Source of the DNA: Planctomycetota bacterium
GTDB taxonomy: Bacteria > Planctomycetota > MHYJ01 > WSZJ01 > JACPWG01
NCBI GenBank assembly: GCA_016197205.1
Contig: JACPWG010000066.1
Coordinates: 1-64,000, forward strand
Direction: 5' to 3'
DNA length: 64,000 bases
Below the pieces are notes generated by a model, which was given only the letters and a program-made list of their open reading frames with translations, searched no databases and was not told where the DNA came from. Positions 18,088 through 26,793 of the stretch are shown here, in pieces. The translations under genes were made by a program, and so were the position numbers. Position 1 is the first letter of the stretch; each line of letters opens with the position of its first letter.

Positions 18088-19257
18088 ATGGCGGAACGTC
18101 CGACGGGCCGCTTGCCCCTGACCCTCGTGCTCCTGGTCCTTGCGTTGCTCTTGCTGGGGCTCGCGGCGATCTCCGACGCCACGGCCGACGACGGAGCAAC
18201 GCCGTTCTGGAGGAGCTTCCTGGGCAAGCAGGTCATTTTCGCGGTCCTGGGGTGGTCCGCGTTCGGCCTCGCCCTTTCCTTCCATTATTATGCCTTGCGC
18301 GACCTGGCCTACGCCGGCTACGCCGTCGGCATCCTCGGGCTGATAGCGGTCCTGGCCAAGGGAGGCGTGCAGCTCGGGGCGCGAAGGTGGATCCCGCTCG
18401 GCTTCTTCAACCTCCAGCCCTCCGAGCCGATGAAGCTCTGCCTGGTCCTCGCCCTCGCCCGGCTGCTCTCCCGCTCGGAGCGTCTCGATCGACCGTCCGG
18501 CCTCCTCCTGCCCCTCGGCATGACCGCCCTGCCCATGGGATTCGTGGTGCTCCAGCCCGATCTCGGCACCTCGCTCGTCCTCCTCCCGATCCTCCTCGCG
18601 ATGCTTTTCGTCGCGGGCGCACGCCCCCTGCACCTCGCCGCTTTCCTCCTCGCCCTGGTCGCGGTCGTCGGCGTCGCCTTCTCGCCGCTCGGACAAAACC
18701 TGCTCCACGACTACCAGCGCAAACGGATCCTCGCCTTCCTGAACCCCGAGGCGATGGACCTCGAGGAGGGCTACCAGCTCATCCGCGCACGCATTGCGAT
18801 CGGGTCCGGCGGGGTCTGGGGCAAATGGTGGGATGAGGCGGCCGAGTCCAATTTTCGCACGGTCCCCATCCGCCAGAATGACTTCATTTTCACGGTGGTC
18901 GCGGAACAATACGGGTTCCTCGGCGCGTCCGCCCTCATCGGGCTCTATCTCGCGCTCCTCGTCACGTGTCTCCGGCTGGCCTCGCACACGCGGGATCCCT
19001 ACGGGCGGCTCCTCATCGTGGGGATCACCTCCTCGATCGCGGTGCAGTTCCTGGTCAACGTCGCCATGACGCTGCAGCTCGTGCCCACGACCGGGATCAC
19101 CCTTCCCTTCGTCAGCTACGGCGGCTCTTCCCTCCTCACGTCGTTCGCCTCCCTGGGGTTGATCGCGAACGTGTCGATGCGGCGGGTCCCCACCTTCGCC
19201 GCCCGGGACTACGAACACGAGCCCGGCGAAATCCGCGCGCTGGGCCCCCGCACCTGA
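18088..19257 (+). CDS. rodA: Peptidoglycan glycosyltransferase RodA (SEDS family)
   Basis: 389 residues with about ten membrane helices. It polymerises lipid II during side-wall synthesis, in complex with PBP2. SEDS hallmarks: GARRWIPLGFFNLQPSEPMK, VVLQPDLGTSLVLLPI, an extracellular loop with LNPEAMDLEEGYQLIRARIA and DFIFTVVAEQYGFLGA, and the C-terminal PTTGITLPFVSYGGSS. The start is ATG 18088, with GGAGAG at 18071; the in-frame GTG at 18079 is too close to that site. It lies 358 bp after mrdA across tandem repeats and is followed by a lipoprotein gene with only a 21-bp gap. Confidence 0.94.
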   Translation: MAERPTGRLPLTLVLLVLALLLLGLAAISDATADDGATPFWRSFLGKQVIFAVLGWSAFGLALSFHYYALRDLAYAGYAVGILGLIAVLAKGGVQLGARRWIPLGFFNLQPSEPMKLCLVLALARLLSRSERLDRPSGLLLPLGMTALPMGFVVLQPDLGTSLVLLPILLAMLFVAGARPLHLAAFLLALVAVVGVAFSPLGQNLLHDYQRKRILAFLNPEAMDLEEGYQLIRARIAIGSGGVWGKWWDEAAESNFRTVPIRQNDFIFTVVAEQYGFLGASALIGLYLALLVTCLRLASHTRDPYGRLLIVGITSSIAVQFLVNVAMTLQLVPTTGITLPFVSYGGSSLLTSFASLGLIANVSMRRVPTFAARDYEHEPGEIRALGPRT

Positions 19258-19278
19258 GCCCCAGAAGGAGTGTTCCCG

Positions 19279-20430
19279 ATGACCATCCGCCTTCGACCCG
19301 CCGGCTTCGCGGGGGCGCTGACGCTCAGCGGGCTGCTGGCGCTCGTCGCCTCGGGCTGCGCGACCCAGGCCTCGATTAAGGCCATGGACTCCGCCCGCGA
19401 CCTGGCGAAGCGAGGGGAGACCAAGAAGGCGGTGGAGTCCTACTGCGAGGCGATCACCAAGCTCCGCGAGGAGGGGATGCAGAAGCGCGTGCCGCTCACC
19501 TTGGCCGCGATCTACCATCGCTTCCACACGCTGCATGCGCTGAAGCTGGTGCGCGACCCCGCGGAGGCGCAGAACCCCCGCTTGGAGCCCCTCCGCGCCC
19601 TTGTGCGCGAGCGCGGCGAGGACCTGGACCTCCTGGGACTCGCCTTCGACACGGCCTCCCAGCATGCCCGTGCGAAGGAGGTCGGGGGCCCTTCCGAGGG
19701 GGCCACCTGGGTCTGCGTCGAGCGAGGACTCATCCACGCGGAGTACTTGAAGGGGCGCGTGGAGGAGTGGCGAACCGGCGTGGCGGGCGCGGAGGCCGGA
19801 GCGGCGGGCCGCTTCGAATGCTGGGTCGTGGAGTCGACGCTGGCCCGCCTCTCCTGCGGCTTCTATTCCAACGCGATGGAACAGGCCGCCAGGGATCAGG
19901 TCGAAGTGGGGGACCTCCCCCGGGCCCAACAGGTCGAGGCCGCGCGCGCAGGCAGGGAGGCCGCCGCGGGGCTTCTGGGCCTTCTACCGTCGTCCGCCGA
20001 GCTGCGCCGCCTCGTCGAAGAGGAGAACCACGTGTTCGAAGGCCTGATCCCCCGTCCGGACCTCGCGATGACCCCCTACCTGGTGGATCCGGACATGGTG
20101 GTCCCGGAGTCCGACTTCAATTTCCGGGAAGGCCACGCGCGGGTCGCGCTTGCGGTGGGGGAATTGAACGCCGGCAACGAGGCGCGGGCGCAGCGCTACT
20201 TCCTGGAGGCCTTTCGCCACCTCGTGCTCGCCGGTGTGTGCGGCGACTCCGCGGCGGGCGGGCGCCGGTTCCTCGCCAATTTGCACGCCGCCATCCTGGA
20301 GGCGGCCCACGCCGCGCCGCCGAAGGCCTCGCCCACGGTCACCGCGGCCTCGGCCAACCAGCGGACGATCCTGGACTACCTGTCGAGCATCTTCATGAAC
20401 CTGAGGAAGCTCGGTCGCCCGGGGGAATAG
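19279..20430 (+). CDS. Lipoprotein downstream of rodA, helical
   Basis: 383 residues. The signal ends in a lipobox (VASGC, cysteine near residue 28). The mature part is almost wholly helical with TPR-like segments (ARDLAKRGETKKAVESYCEA ...). The family was not recognised. GAAGGAG lies 8 nt before the ATG at 19279, favouring it over the GTG at 19270. It is co-transcribed with rodA (21-bp gap), which suggests an envelope role, but nothing shows a direct link to elongation. Confidence 0.7.
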   Translation: MTIRLRPAGFAGALTLSGLLALVASGCATQASIKAMDSARDLAKRGETKKAVESYCEAITKLREEGMQKRVPLTLAAIYHRFHTLHALKLVRDPAEAQNPRLEPLRALVRERGEDLDLLGLAFDTASQHARAKEVGGPSEGATWVCVERGLIHAEYLKGRVEEWRTGVAGAEAGAAGRFECWVVESTLARLSCGFYSNAMEQAARDQVEVGDLPRAQQVEAARAGREAAAGLLGLLPSSAELRRLVEEENHVFEGLIPRPDLAMTPYLVDPDMVVPESDFNFREGHARVALAVGELNAGNEARAQRYFLEAFRHLVLAGVCGDSAAGGRRFLANLHAAILEAAHAAPPKASPTVTAASANQRTILDYLSSIFMNLRKLGRPGE

Positions 20431-20510
20431 GGGGAAGAAGACTCAAGGCTCAAGGCTCAATTTTCAGCATGGTTCAAATTCGGGTCACACTGCACGAAGA
20501 GCCCGTATCC

Positions 20511-20539
20511 GTAGGGGCACGGCAACGCCGTGCCCCTAC
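20511..20539. repeat. Perfect palindrome GTAGGGGCACGGC / GCCGTGCCCCTAC
   Basis: Thirteen-base arms around AAC. A shorter copy (GGGCACGGC, AAC, GCCGTGCCC) is at 56082-56102. The 20431-20846 gap holds this palindrome, a TCAAGGCTCAAGGCTCAA stretch and the 20675 repeat, and no gene. Confidence 0.8.
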
Positions 20540-20674
20540 CTCCGATGAACGTCCGCGTGTGACCACGAATGGGGCCGATTTGAACCATGCCCAATTTTCA
20601 GACCAGGCTCAAAGTTCAAGGCTCAGAGTCCGCGATCCCCTGCCCGGGCTACTCTCCATGGTGAGCATTGAGCA

Positions 20675-20780
20675 TTGAGCATTGAACCTTGAGCCTTGTC
20701 TGAGTCTTGAAAATCGAGCATTGAGAATTCATGCCGCCCTCGCTGCGCGTCAAACGAGCGAGCTGTTTTCTTCCGGGCCG
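20675..20780 (+). repeat. Dispersed intergenic repeat, copy 2 (ATTGAGCATTGAG family)
   Basis: Matches 94-199, including GAACCTTGAGCCTTGTCTGA, GAATTCATG and CGAGCGAG.TGTTTTCTT. It is preceded by three tandem GAGCATT units. Confidence 0.8.
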
Positions 20781-20846
20781 TAAGAGGCCGGTCCGCGGGG
20801 GGGGGGCTAGGGCTCGCGGCGAAGGAGGGACGGGTGGCGTGGGCCC

Positions 20847-21563
20847 CTATTGCACCTGGGCCCAGCCGAAGGTGCTCGGGTTGGCCGCGGGCCAGCTCGA
20901 GGCATTGCCGGCGACGTTCTGCCCGAAGTCCCGCCGGTAGATCACGCCGGCTTCATTGACGATGAAGGTGTTGATGCCGGTCGAATTGTACACGGAGGGT
21001 CGCGCCTGGAAGCCGAAGCGGGCGGTGTTCGTCCAGTCCTGGCCGTTGTTGTCGGGGTCCGCGCGGTAGTTGGCGACCGGGACCGTGCTCAAGTCGTTCG
21101 CGATGGCGCGATAGAGGTAGCCCGACTTGGGTGCGTTCTGCACGAAGGCGGTCAGCGAGGCGGCCGGCAGCCCGCTGTCCGGCATCACGGCCCCCGCGAC
21201 GGCGTTTCCGGCACTCAGCTTGTTGTCATCGGCCGACGCGACGGCGGCGTCCACCTGCGCCGTGGCGCGACCGCTGCCCGCGGGACTGACCTCGATCCGA
21301 TAGAGGCCCGACACGTCGCCGGTCCAGTAGTCCGCGATCGAGTTGCGGTCCGTGTCCGTCTGTCGCCAGGTGGCCTCGATCGTGAACAGGCTGCGCAGCG
21401 TCGCGGAGGCGGAGGCTTCGTTGGCCGTCATCTTCGAGCGCAGGAAATTCGGCACCGCGATGGCGAAAATGATGGCGAGGACACCGAGCACCACCAGGAG
21501 CTCGATCAAGGTGAATCCGCGCGGGCCGGCGCCCCCAACACGCGGAGCGGAGCAGGATCTCAT
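20847..21563 (-). CDS. Type IV pilin-like protein (fourth of the array)
   Basis: 238 residues. A class-III prepilin leader ending in RG is followed by FTLIELLVVLGVLAIIFAIA: cleavage before F, and E at position 5 of the mature helix. The C-terminal globular domain shares words with its three neighbours: ATWRQTDTDRNSIADYWTGD, SGLYRIEVSPAGSG and GFQARPSVYNSTGINTFIVNEAG. GGAGG 6 nt upstream decides the ATG at 21563. It would be processed by a prepilin peptidase and assembled in a type IV pilus or type II secretion pseudopilus. No assembly machinery is encoded in this window. Confidence 0.85.
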   Translation of the reverse strand: MRSCSAPRVGGAGPRGFTLIELLVVLGVLAIIFAIAVPNFLRSKMTANEASASATLRSLFTIEATWRQTDTDRNSIADYWTGDVSGLYRIEVSPAGSGRATAQVDAAVASADDNKLSAGNAVAGAVMPDSGLPAASLTAFVQNAPKSGYLYRAIANDLSTVPVANYRADPDNNGQDWTNTARFGFQARPSVYNSTGINTFIVNEAGVIYRRDFGQNVAGNASSWPAANPSTFGWAQVQ

Positions 21564-21697
21564 GAGCGGCCTCCGATTCACCCCCTCGACCGAAACCTGC
21601 ATCGATTGCATTTAAGTCATCCCCACCCGCCGATGTCAAGCGAATCCCGAACCGCATGCCGCGGACCGCGCACCGCCTCCGCCGCTCCCGTTGCCGG

Positions 21698-22474
21698 TCA
21701 CTGGACTCGTCGCCAGCCCGCGCTGGTCGGGTCCGCGGCCGGCCAGTTCTGTCCGTTGGTTGCGAGGTTGTTTCCGAAATCCTGGAGATAGGCCACGCCC
21801 GATTCGTTGATGAGGATCGTGTTGATGCCGTTGGTGCCGTACACGTCCGGCCGGGCCTGGTAGCCGAACCGGGAAGTGCTCGACCAATCCTGGGTATTGC
21901 CGTCCGGGTCCGCCCGGTAGACCCCCGCCGGCGCGACGGAGAGGTCGCTGACCAGGGCGCGATAAAAGTACCCCGTACGCGGCGCATTCCGCACGAAGCC
22001 GAGGAGGGAGGCGCCCGGTTGGCCCGTCTCCGGCAGCACCATCCCAGCGACCGCGGCCCCTCCGGACTCCTTGTTGTCGTCCGCGGCTGCCACGGCCTCG
22101 TCCACGATGGACATGAACTGCCCGCTCCCCGCGGGGCTGACTTCCATGCGGTAGAAGCCGGACAGATCCGCCGTCCAGTAGTCCGCAATGCCATTTCGAT
22201 CCACGTCGTTTTGTCGCCAGGCCGATTCCGCGGTCACCAGGTTTCGAAGCGTGGAAGCCGCGGAGGCCTCGTGGGCGACGACCCTCGAGCGAAGGAAGCT
22301 GGGTACGCTGATCGCCAGGACGACGCCGAGGACCACGACCACGAGCATGATTTCAACGAGAGTAAAGCCGCCGGCCCGCGGCCGCGCGAAACACACCCTT
22401 CCCCGTCCGGCCCCACGGACCCCGGTGCGCGCCTCCAGGCGGCGCTCCGGCCCGGTCGGACGGTCGAAGCTCAT
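21698..22474 (-). CDS. Type IV pilin-like protein (third of the array)
   Basis: 258 residues, with the longest leader of the four (about 35 basic residues before GG-FTLVEIMLVVVVLGVVLAIS). The globular domain has AWRQNDVDRNGIADYWTAD, SGFYRMEVSPAGSG and RFGYQARPDVYGTNGINTIL, parallel to its neighbours but the most diverged. The start is ATG 22474, with GGGGGA upstream. It lies 120 bp after the terminator-bearing end of the second pilin gene. Confidence 0.82.
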   Translation of the reverse strand: MSFDRPTGPERRLEARTGVRGAGRGRVCFARPRAGGFTLVEIMLVVVVLGVVLAISVPSFLRSRVVAHEASAASTLRNLVTAESAWRQNDVDRNGIADYWTADLSGFYRMEVSPAGSGQFMSIVDEAVAAADDNKESGGAAVAGMVLPETGQPGASLLGFVRNAPRTGYFYRALVSDLSVAPAGVYRADPDGNTQDWSSTSRFGYQARPDVYGTNGINTILINESGVAYLQDFGNNLATNGQNWPAADPTSAGWRRVQ

Positions 22475-22529
22475 ATTTTCCCCCTGTGCACTGCCGATTT
22501 CCTCTCGAGCGCCGGATGGGCTCGGGGCA

Positions 22530-22574
22530 ATAAGAAGGGGAGGCGAGACGGTCTCTCTCCGTTCTCGCCTCCCC
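22530..22574 (-). terminator. Rho-independent terminator after the second pilin gene
   Basis: On the minus strand GGGGAGGCGAGA and TCTCGCCTCCCC form a perfect 12-bp stem (arms 22563-22574 and 22537-22548) followed by TTCTTATT. Confidence 0.8.
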
Positions 22575-22593
22575 GTTCGAGCTCGAAGCCTGC

Positions 22594-23298
22594 CTACTGC
22601 ACGACGCGCCAGCCCGCGCTCGCGGGGTTTGCGGCCGGCCACACGTCGCCGTTGGCGACGATCGCGTTGCCGAAGTCGCGGCCGTAGATCACGCCCGCCT
22701 CGTTGACGATGAAGGTGTTCACGCCGGTGGAATTGTAGACCTCGGGTCGGGCCTGGAACCCGAATTCGCCGTTGTTCGTGAAGGCCTGCCCGTTGCCGTC
22801 CGGGTCGCCCGCGCCGGTCGGAGCGTAGAGGGCGCCCGCGAGGTCCTTGGTCATCGCGCGGTAGAAGTAGCCGGACTTCGCCGAGGTCCGTGCGAGCGCG
22901 ATCAGTCCCGCGGCCGAGACGCCCGCGCCGGGGATGGCGGCGCCCGCGGTCGCGGCGCCTGCGGCCACCTTGCCGTCATCTGCCTGGGCCACGGCGACGT
23001 CCAGCACCGCCACACCCACGCCGGAGCCGGCCGGGGCCGTCTCGGTCCGGTAGAACCCCGACACGTCGACCGACCAGTAGTCGCTGATGGTGTTCCGATC
23101 GGTGTCGTTCTGGCGCCAAGTGCTTTCGCTGGTCACAATGCTTCGCAGCGTGCCCACTGCCGAAGTTTCATTGGCGGAAATTCGGGCACGCAACAGGCTC
23201 GGGATCGCGATCGCGGCGATGATCGCGATGATGGCCACCACGATCATGAGTTCAATCAGGGTGAATCCCCTGGCCTTCTTCAACAGGTGCTTCAGCAT
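22594..23298 (-). CDS. Type IV pilin-like protein (second of the array)
   Basis: 234 residues. Short leader MLKHLLKKARG, then FTLIELMIVVAIIAIIAAIA, the canonical prepilin helix with E5. The globular domain has STWRQNDTDRNTISDYWSVD, SGFYRTETAPAGSG and GFQARPEVYNSTGVNTFIV. It is very close to the first pilin, implying recent duplication. AAGGAG lies 6 nt before the ATG. A strong terminator follows. Confidence 0.88.
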   Translation of the reverse strand: MLKHLLKKARGFTLIELMIVVAIIAIIAAIAIPSLLRARISANETSAVGTLRSIVTSESTWRQNDTDRNTISDYWSVDVSGFYRTETAPAGSGVGVAVLDVAVAQADDGKVAAGAATAGAAIPGAGVSAAGLIALARTSAKSGYFYRAMTKDLAGALYAPTGAGDPDGNGQAFTNNGEFGFQARPEVYNSTGVNTFIVNEAGVIYGRDFGNAIVANGDVWPAANPASAGWRVVQ

Positions 23299-23430
23299 GG
23301 GCTGCTCCTTTTCCGATGGAGGCGAAATCGACTCGTTGGCGTCGTGAAACCGTCCACTCTCTCTGATGACCTCGGCTCGCGTCTCTGGGTCGCTTCACCT
23401 CCGTTCCTAGGGACCTTCCCGCGGCGCGGG

Positions 23431-24123
23431 CTACTGCAACACGCGCCACCCCACGCTCGACGGATTCGCGCTCGGCCACTGGTCGGCGTTCGCCGCCGCC
23501 GCGTTGCCGAAGTCACGCCCGTAGATCACGCCGGCTTCCGAGACGATGAAGGTGTTCACGCCCGTGGAGTTGTACACCTCCGGACGGGCCTGGAAGGCGA
23601 ATTCCCCGCTGTTGCTGGTGAGGAGCGTGTCGCCATCCGGGTCCAGGGCGTAGTTCGTCCCGGCGAGGTTCTTGGTGAGACTGCGGAAGAAATACCCGGA
23701 CTTCGAGGAGGTGCGAGTCAGGGCGATAAGCCCCGCGGAGCTGACGCCGGCGCCCGGCACCGCGGCGCCCGCGGAGGCCGCCCCGCCGCCGAACTTCGCG
23801 TCGTCCGCCTGCGCCACGGCCACGTCCACCACCGCCACGCCGACCCCGCTGCCCGTGGGCGACGATTCGATCCGATAGAATCCGGACACATCGCCCGTCC
23901 AGTAGTCGCTGATCGTGTTCCGGTCCGTGTCGTTCTGCCGCCATGTGCTCTGGCTCGTCACGAAAGTCCGGAGCGTCCCTGCGCCCGAGGTTTCGTTCGA
24001 AGAGATCCGAGCCCGCAACAGGCTCGGGATGGCGATGGCCGCGATGATGGCGATGATGGCCACGACGATCATGAGTTCGATCAACGTGAATGCCTGCGAA
24101 CGACCCAATCTTGCCTTCGACAT
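23431..24123 (-). CDS. Type IV pilin-like protein (first of the array)
   Basis: 230 residues. Leader MSKARLGRSQA, then FTLIELMIVVAIIAIIAAIA. The residue before F is Ala rather than the usual Gly, which can slow prepilin-peptidase cleavage. The globular domain has STWRQNDTDRNTISDYWTGD, SGFYRIESSPTGSG and AFQARPEVYNSTGVNTFIV. A full anti-Shine-Dalgarno match GAGGTGA precedes the ATG, and a sigma-54-type promoter lies about 75-90 bp upstream, which is common for major pilins. Its position and signals make it the likely major subunit. Confidence 0.88.
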   Translation of the reverse strand: MSKARLGRSQAFTLIELMIVVAIIAIIAAIAIPSLLRARISSNETSGAGTLRTFVTSQSTWRQNDTDRNTISDYWTGDVSGFYRIESSPTGSGVGVAVVDVAVAQADDAKFGGGAASAGAAVPGAGVSSAGLIALTRTSSKSGYFFRSLTKNLAGTNYALDPDGDTLLTSNSGEFAFQARPEVYNSTGVNTFIVSEAGVIYGRDFGNAAAANADQWPSANPSSVGWRVLQ

Positions 24124-24196
24124 GGTTCACCTCAGTTAAGAAATGTTGGTGCTGATTTTTCCCACCTGAAAAGCCATCCATGCACGGGATCGATGC

Positions 24197-24214
24197 AAGC
24201 AACGCGCATGCCGA
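24197..24214 (-). promoter_or_regulatory. Sigma-54 (-24/-12) promoter of the first pilin gene
   Basis: On the minus strand TCGGCATG, CGCG, TTGCTT: the invariant GG and GC are exactly 10 bp apart, matching TTGGCACG-N4-TTGCW at nearly every position. The predicted start is near 24187, about 64 nt before the ATG. Confidence 0.7.
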
Positions 24215-24489
24215 CACACTCTGCCTTGCCCGGCTTGCCCTCGACCTAACCTGCCTGGGATGGCATGCCTCGTAGACGAGTTACGTATCCAATTTGTCAC
24301 ATGCGAGTTGTAGCGCCCTCAGCGCGACGGCTGCCCGGGAGCCTGCACCAGCCTCCACTCTCTCCTGCCACCCGTTCGCCGGGGGAGAGAACCCTTCCCC
24401 ACTTGGGAACTGACGCGTACCAGCAGCGGTCACCCATGGTAAATGACGAGAATTGTCACCTCCGAGGGTGGCCCCCCCCTTCAAAACCC

Positions 24490-24519
24490 TTGATTTCCGC
24501 ACCCCCTGGGTGCTATTCT
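24490..24519 (+). promoter_or_regulatory. Putative promoter for the truncated decarboxylase/PpiC transcript
   Basis: TTGATT, 18-bp spacer, TATTCT. The 24215-24489 stretch before it shows no gene. Confidence 0.5.
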
Positions 24520-24599
24520 TCGCCCGCTTTCAGTACCATCCCCTGGAATTGTGTGACCGACTTGCTTGTCGATCGGCCACCCATTCGGTGGGGCGGGAC

Positions 24600-24643
24600 T
24601 CAGTACCGCTCCACGGAAGTCGGTGACCAATAGGCGAAGGCAA
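24600..24643 (+). repeat. 45-bp dispersed repeat, copy before the truncated decarboxylase
   Basis: AGTACCGCTCCACGGAAGTC, GGTGACC and AGGCGAAGGCA match 15566-15610. A weaker related segment (CAGTACCATCCCCTGGAATT) starts at 24531. The following 100 bp is GCGAGCG-rich and replaces the expected gene start. Confidence 0.7.
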
Positions 24644-24742
24644 GTTTGGCCGCCCGCTAGGCGCGCGAGCGAGGCGTAGTAACGGAGAACTACGGCGAGC
24701 GAGCGCAACGACGCGGGCGGCCAAAATCGCCGAGAAAATCGC

Positions 24743-25618
24743 GGGCACGAGGTCATCTGCATCGACAACCTCATCACCGGCAACACCGACAACCTCGCCC
24801 ACCTCGCCGGTCATGCCCGGTTTCGCTTCATCCAGCATGACGTCACCAACTTCATCTTCCTCGAAGGCGCCATCGACGCCGTCCTTCATTTCGCCTCCCC
24901 GGCCAGCCCCCGGGACTATTTCGAGTTCCCGATCCAGACGCTGAAGGTCGGCTCGCTGGGCACCCACAAGGCCCTTGGGCTCGCGAAGGCGAAGGGTGCC
25001 CGGTTCCTGCTCGCCTCCACCTCCGAAGTCTACGGCGACCCGCTCCAGCACCCGCAGACGGAGGAGTACTGGGGCAACGTCAACCCGGTCGGTCCGCGCG
25101 GCGTCTACGACGAGGCGAAGCGTTTCGCCGAGGCCATGACCATGGCCTACCATCGTTTCCACAAGCTCGACACACGGATCGTCCGGATCTTCAACACTTA
25201 CGGCCCTCGCATGCGCCTGAACGACGGCAGGGCGCTCCCCGAGTTCTTGAACGCTTCGCTGCGCGGCCTGCCGCTCCCCATCCACGGGGACGGCTCGCAG
25301 ACCCGGAGCTTTTGCTACGTCAGCGACCTCGTGGACGGCCTCGCCAGGCTCCTGGACTCCTCCGAGCACAACCCCGTGAACATCGGGAACCCGAGCGAAG
25401 TCTCCGTCCTGGACATCGCACACGAGGTGCTCAAGCTCACCGGTTCCCGCAGTACGCTCGAATTCCGACCCATGACGCCCGATGATCCCAAGGTCCGCCG
25501 ACCCGACATCACTCGCGCCCGGACGCTGCTCGGCTGGGAGCCGCGCATCGACCGCCGGGAAGGGTTGCTGAAAACCATCGAGTATTTCCGCAAGATCGTG
25601 GGGGGACCCTCCGCATGA
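24743..25618 (+). pseudogene. UDP-glucuronate decarboxylase, 5'-truncated
   Basis: An open frame encoding about 291 residues of a UDP-glucuronic acid decarboxylase (UDP-xylose synthase; extended SDR). Present: [55 protein letters not shown], the catalytic YDEAKRFAE (YxxxK), [10 protein letters not shown] and the C-terminal GWEPRI. Missing: the first 20-odd residues with the TGGAGFLGS NAD-binding glycine loop. The frame has no ATG or GTG start until codon 132 (ATG 25136), far inside the domain. A repeat and a GCGAGCG-rich block stand where the 5' end should be, so this is probably a disrupted gene. The 3' end overlaps the PpiC gene by 4 bp. Confidence 0.8.
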
Positions 25619-26640
25619 GGAGCTTGATTGCCGCACTGTTGGGGCTCTGCGCGCTGACCTGCAGCCTGGCGGCGGATGAGCCCGCCCAGCCGGGGACGCC
25701 GGCTCCCGGACAGGCCGCTGGAGCTGCGGCCGGGCAGGCGCCGCCGGCCGGCCCGCCCCCCCAAACCGCGCCGCCGGCCGGTGCCCTGGGGGGCCAGCCG
25801 CTGTCCGCCTCGGCGTTCGACGCCGACCCGATCGCGACCGTCTGCGGCACGCCGATCACCCGCAAGGCGCTCCTGGACCAGCTCCTCGTCCGCTACGGTC
25901 AGGCCGCGTTGGAGGAGATCGTCAACCGGACCCTTGCGCACCAGGAAGTGAAGCGGCTGGGGACTACCCCAACGCCGGAGGAGTTGGAGGAGCGCATCGC
26001 GCTCAAGCTGCGCTTGAGCGAAGCCGAGATCCGGCACGAGAGCCAGGGAAAGATGGGCCTCGAACAGCTCCTCGCCGGCAAGGGCGAGACCGTGGAGCAC
26101 TTGAAAGCCATGCTGCGCACCTCGGAGGACTTCCAGATCGCGGTGGCGATGGAGAAGGCGGTGCGTTTCCTGCAGCTCACCGAGGAGCGCGTGGAAGCGC
26201 AGCACATCCTCCTATCGGACCTGGAAAAGGTCAAGGGGATCCGGGAGCAGCTCGCCTCCGGCGCAGACTTCGCCAAGCTGGCGGCGAAGGAGTCGGAGGA
26301 TACGAATTCGGCGATCCACGGCGGCAAGCTGCGCCCCTTCATCCTGGGTTTCAGCGGGCAGGGTTATGCCTTCGACGAGGCCGTTTTCCGACAGAAGGAT
26401 AATGAGCTGGCAGGCCCGGTGCACGGGGACGGGGGGTATCACCTCTTTCGGGTGCTCTCCCGGAGCCCGGCGAAGCCCGGGACCTTCGCGGAGTGGAAGA
26501 CCCAGGCGTGGAGCTCGGTGTTGCAAGAGCCGGTTTCCGGCCGTGAGGTCCAGCTCTGGCTCCTCCGCCTGCGCAACGCAAACCGTGACAGGATCGAGAT
26601 CAAGGTCGGAGTGGCCGGCGCGGACGAGAAGGGACGCTAG
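25615..26640 (+). CDS. PpiC/SurA-type peptidyl-prolyl isomerase, exported
   Basis: 341 residues. Signal peptide ([20 protein letters not shown]), then a Pro/Ala/Gly linker (about 20-65), a SurA-like N-terminal helical domain (about 70-190), and a parvulin domain (about 195-300: [32 protein letters not shown] ... [28 protein letters not shown]). It is a periplasmic chaperone or isomerase for secreted or outer-membrane proteins. The ATG overlaps the decarboxylase stop (ATGA), so translation was coupled to that now-truncated gene. Confidence 0.85.
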   Translation: MRSLIAALLGLCALTCSLAADEPAQPGTPAPGQAAGAAAGQAPPAGPPPQTAPPAGALGGQPLSASAFDADPIATVCGTPITRKALLDQLLVRYGQAALEEIVNRTLAHQEVKRLGTTPTPEELEERIALKLRLSEAEIRHESQGKMGLEQLLAGKGETVEHLKAMLRTSEDFQIAVAMEKAVRFLQLTEERVEAQHILLSDLEKVKGIREQLASGADFAKLAAKESEDTNSAIHGGKLRPFILGFSGQGYAFDEAVFRQKDNELAGPVHGDGGYHLFRVLSRSPAKPGTFAEWKTQAWSSVLQEPVSGREVQLWLLRLRNANRDRIEIKVGVAGADEKGR

Positions 26641-26714
26641 CTTCCGGGGGCTCGCTGGGGAAGGGTTCCCGGACCCTTGACTGATAAAAATTCGTCGAGC
26701 GACCACGAATTTCC

Positions 26715-26743
26715 TTGACTTCGCATTCGGGCCCCTGTATGGT
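26715..26743 (+). promoter_or_regulatory. Sigma-70-type promoter
   Basis: TTGACT, 17-bp spacer, TATGGT, 51 bp before the RsbW-like gene start. Confidence 0.7.
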
Positions 26744-26793
26744 TGTCTGGATCGGGAGTTGATTCGGCGGAACGTAAAAAGGGGAGCGGGAAG

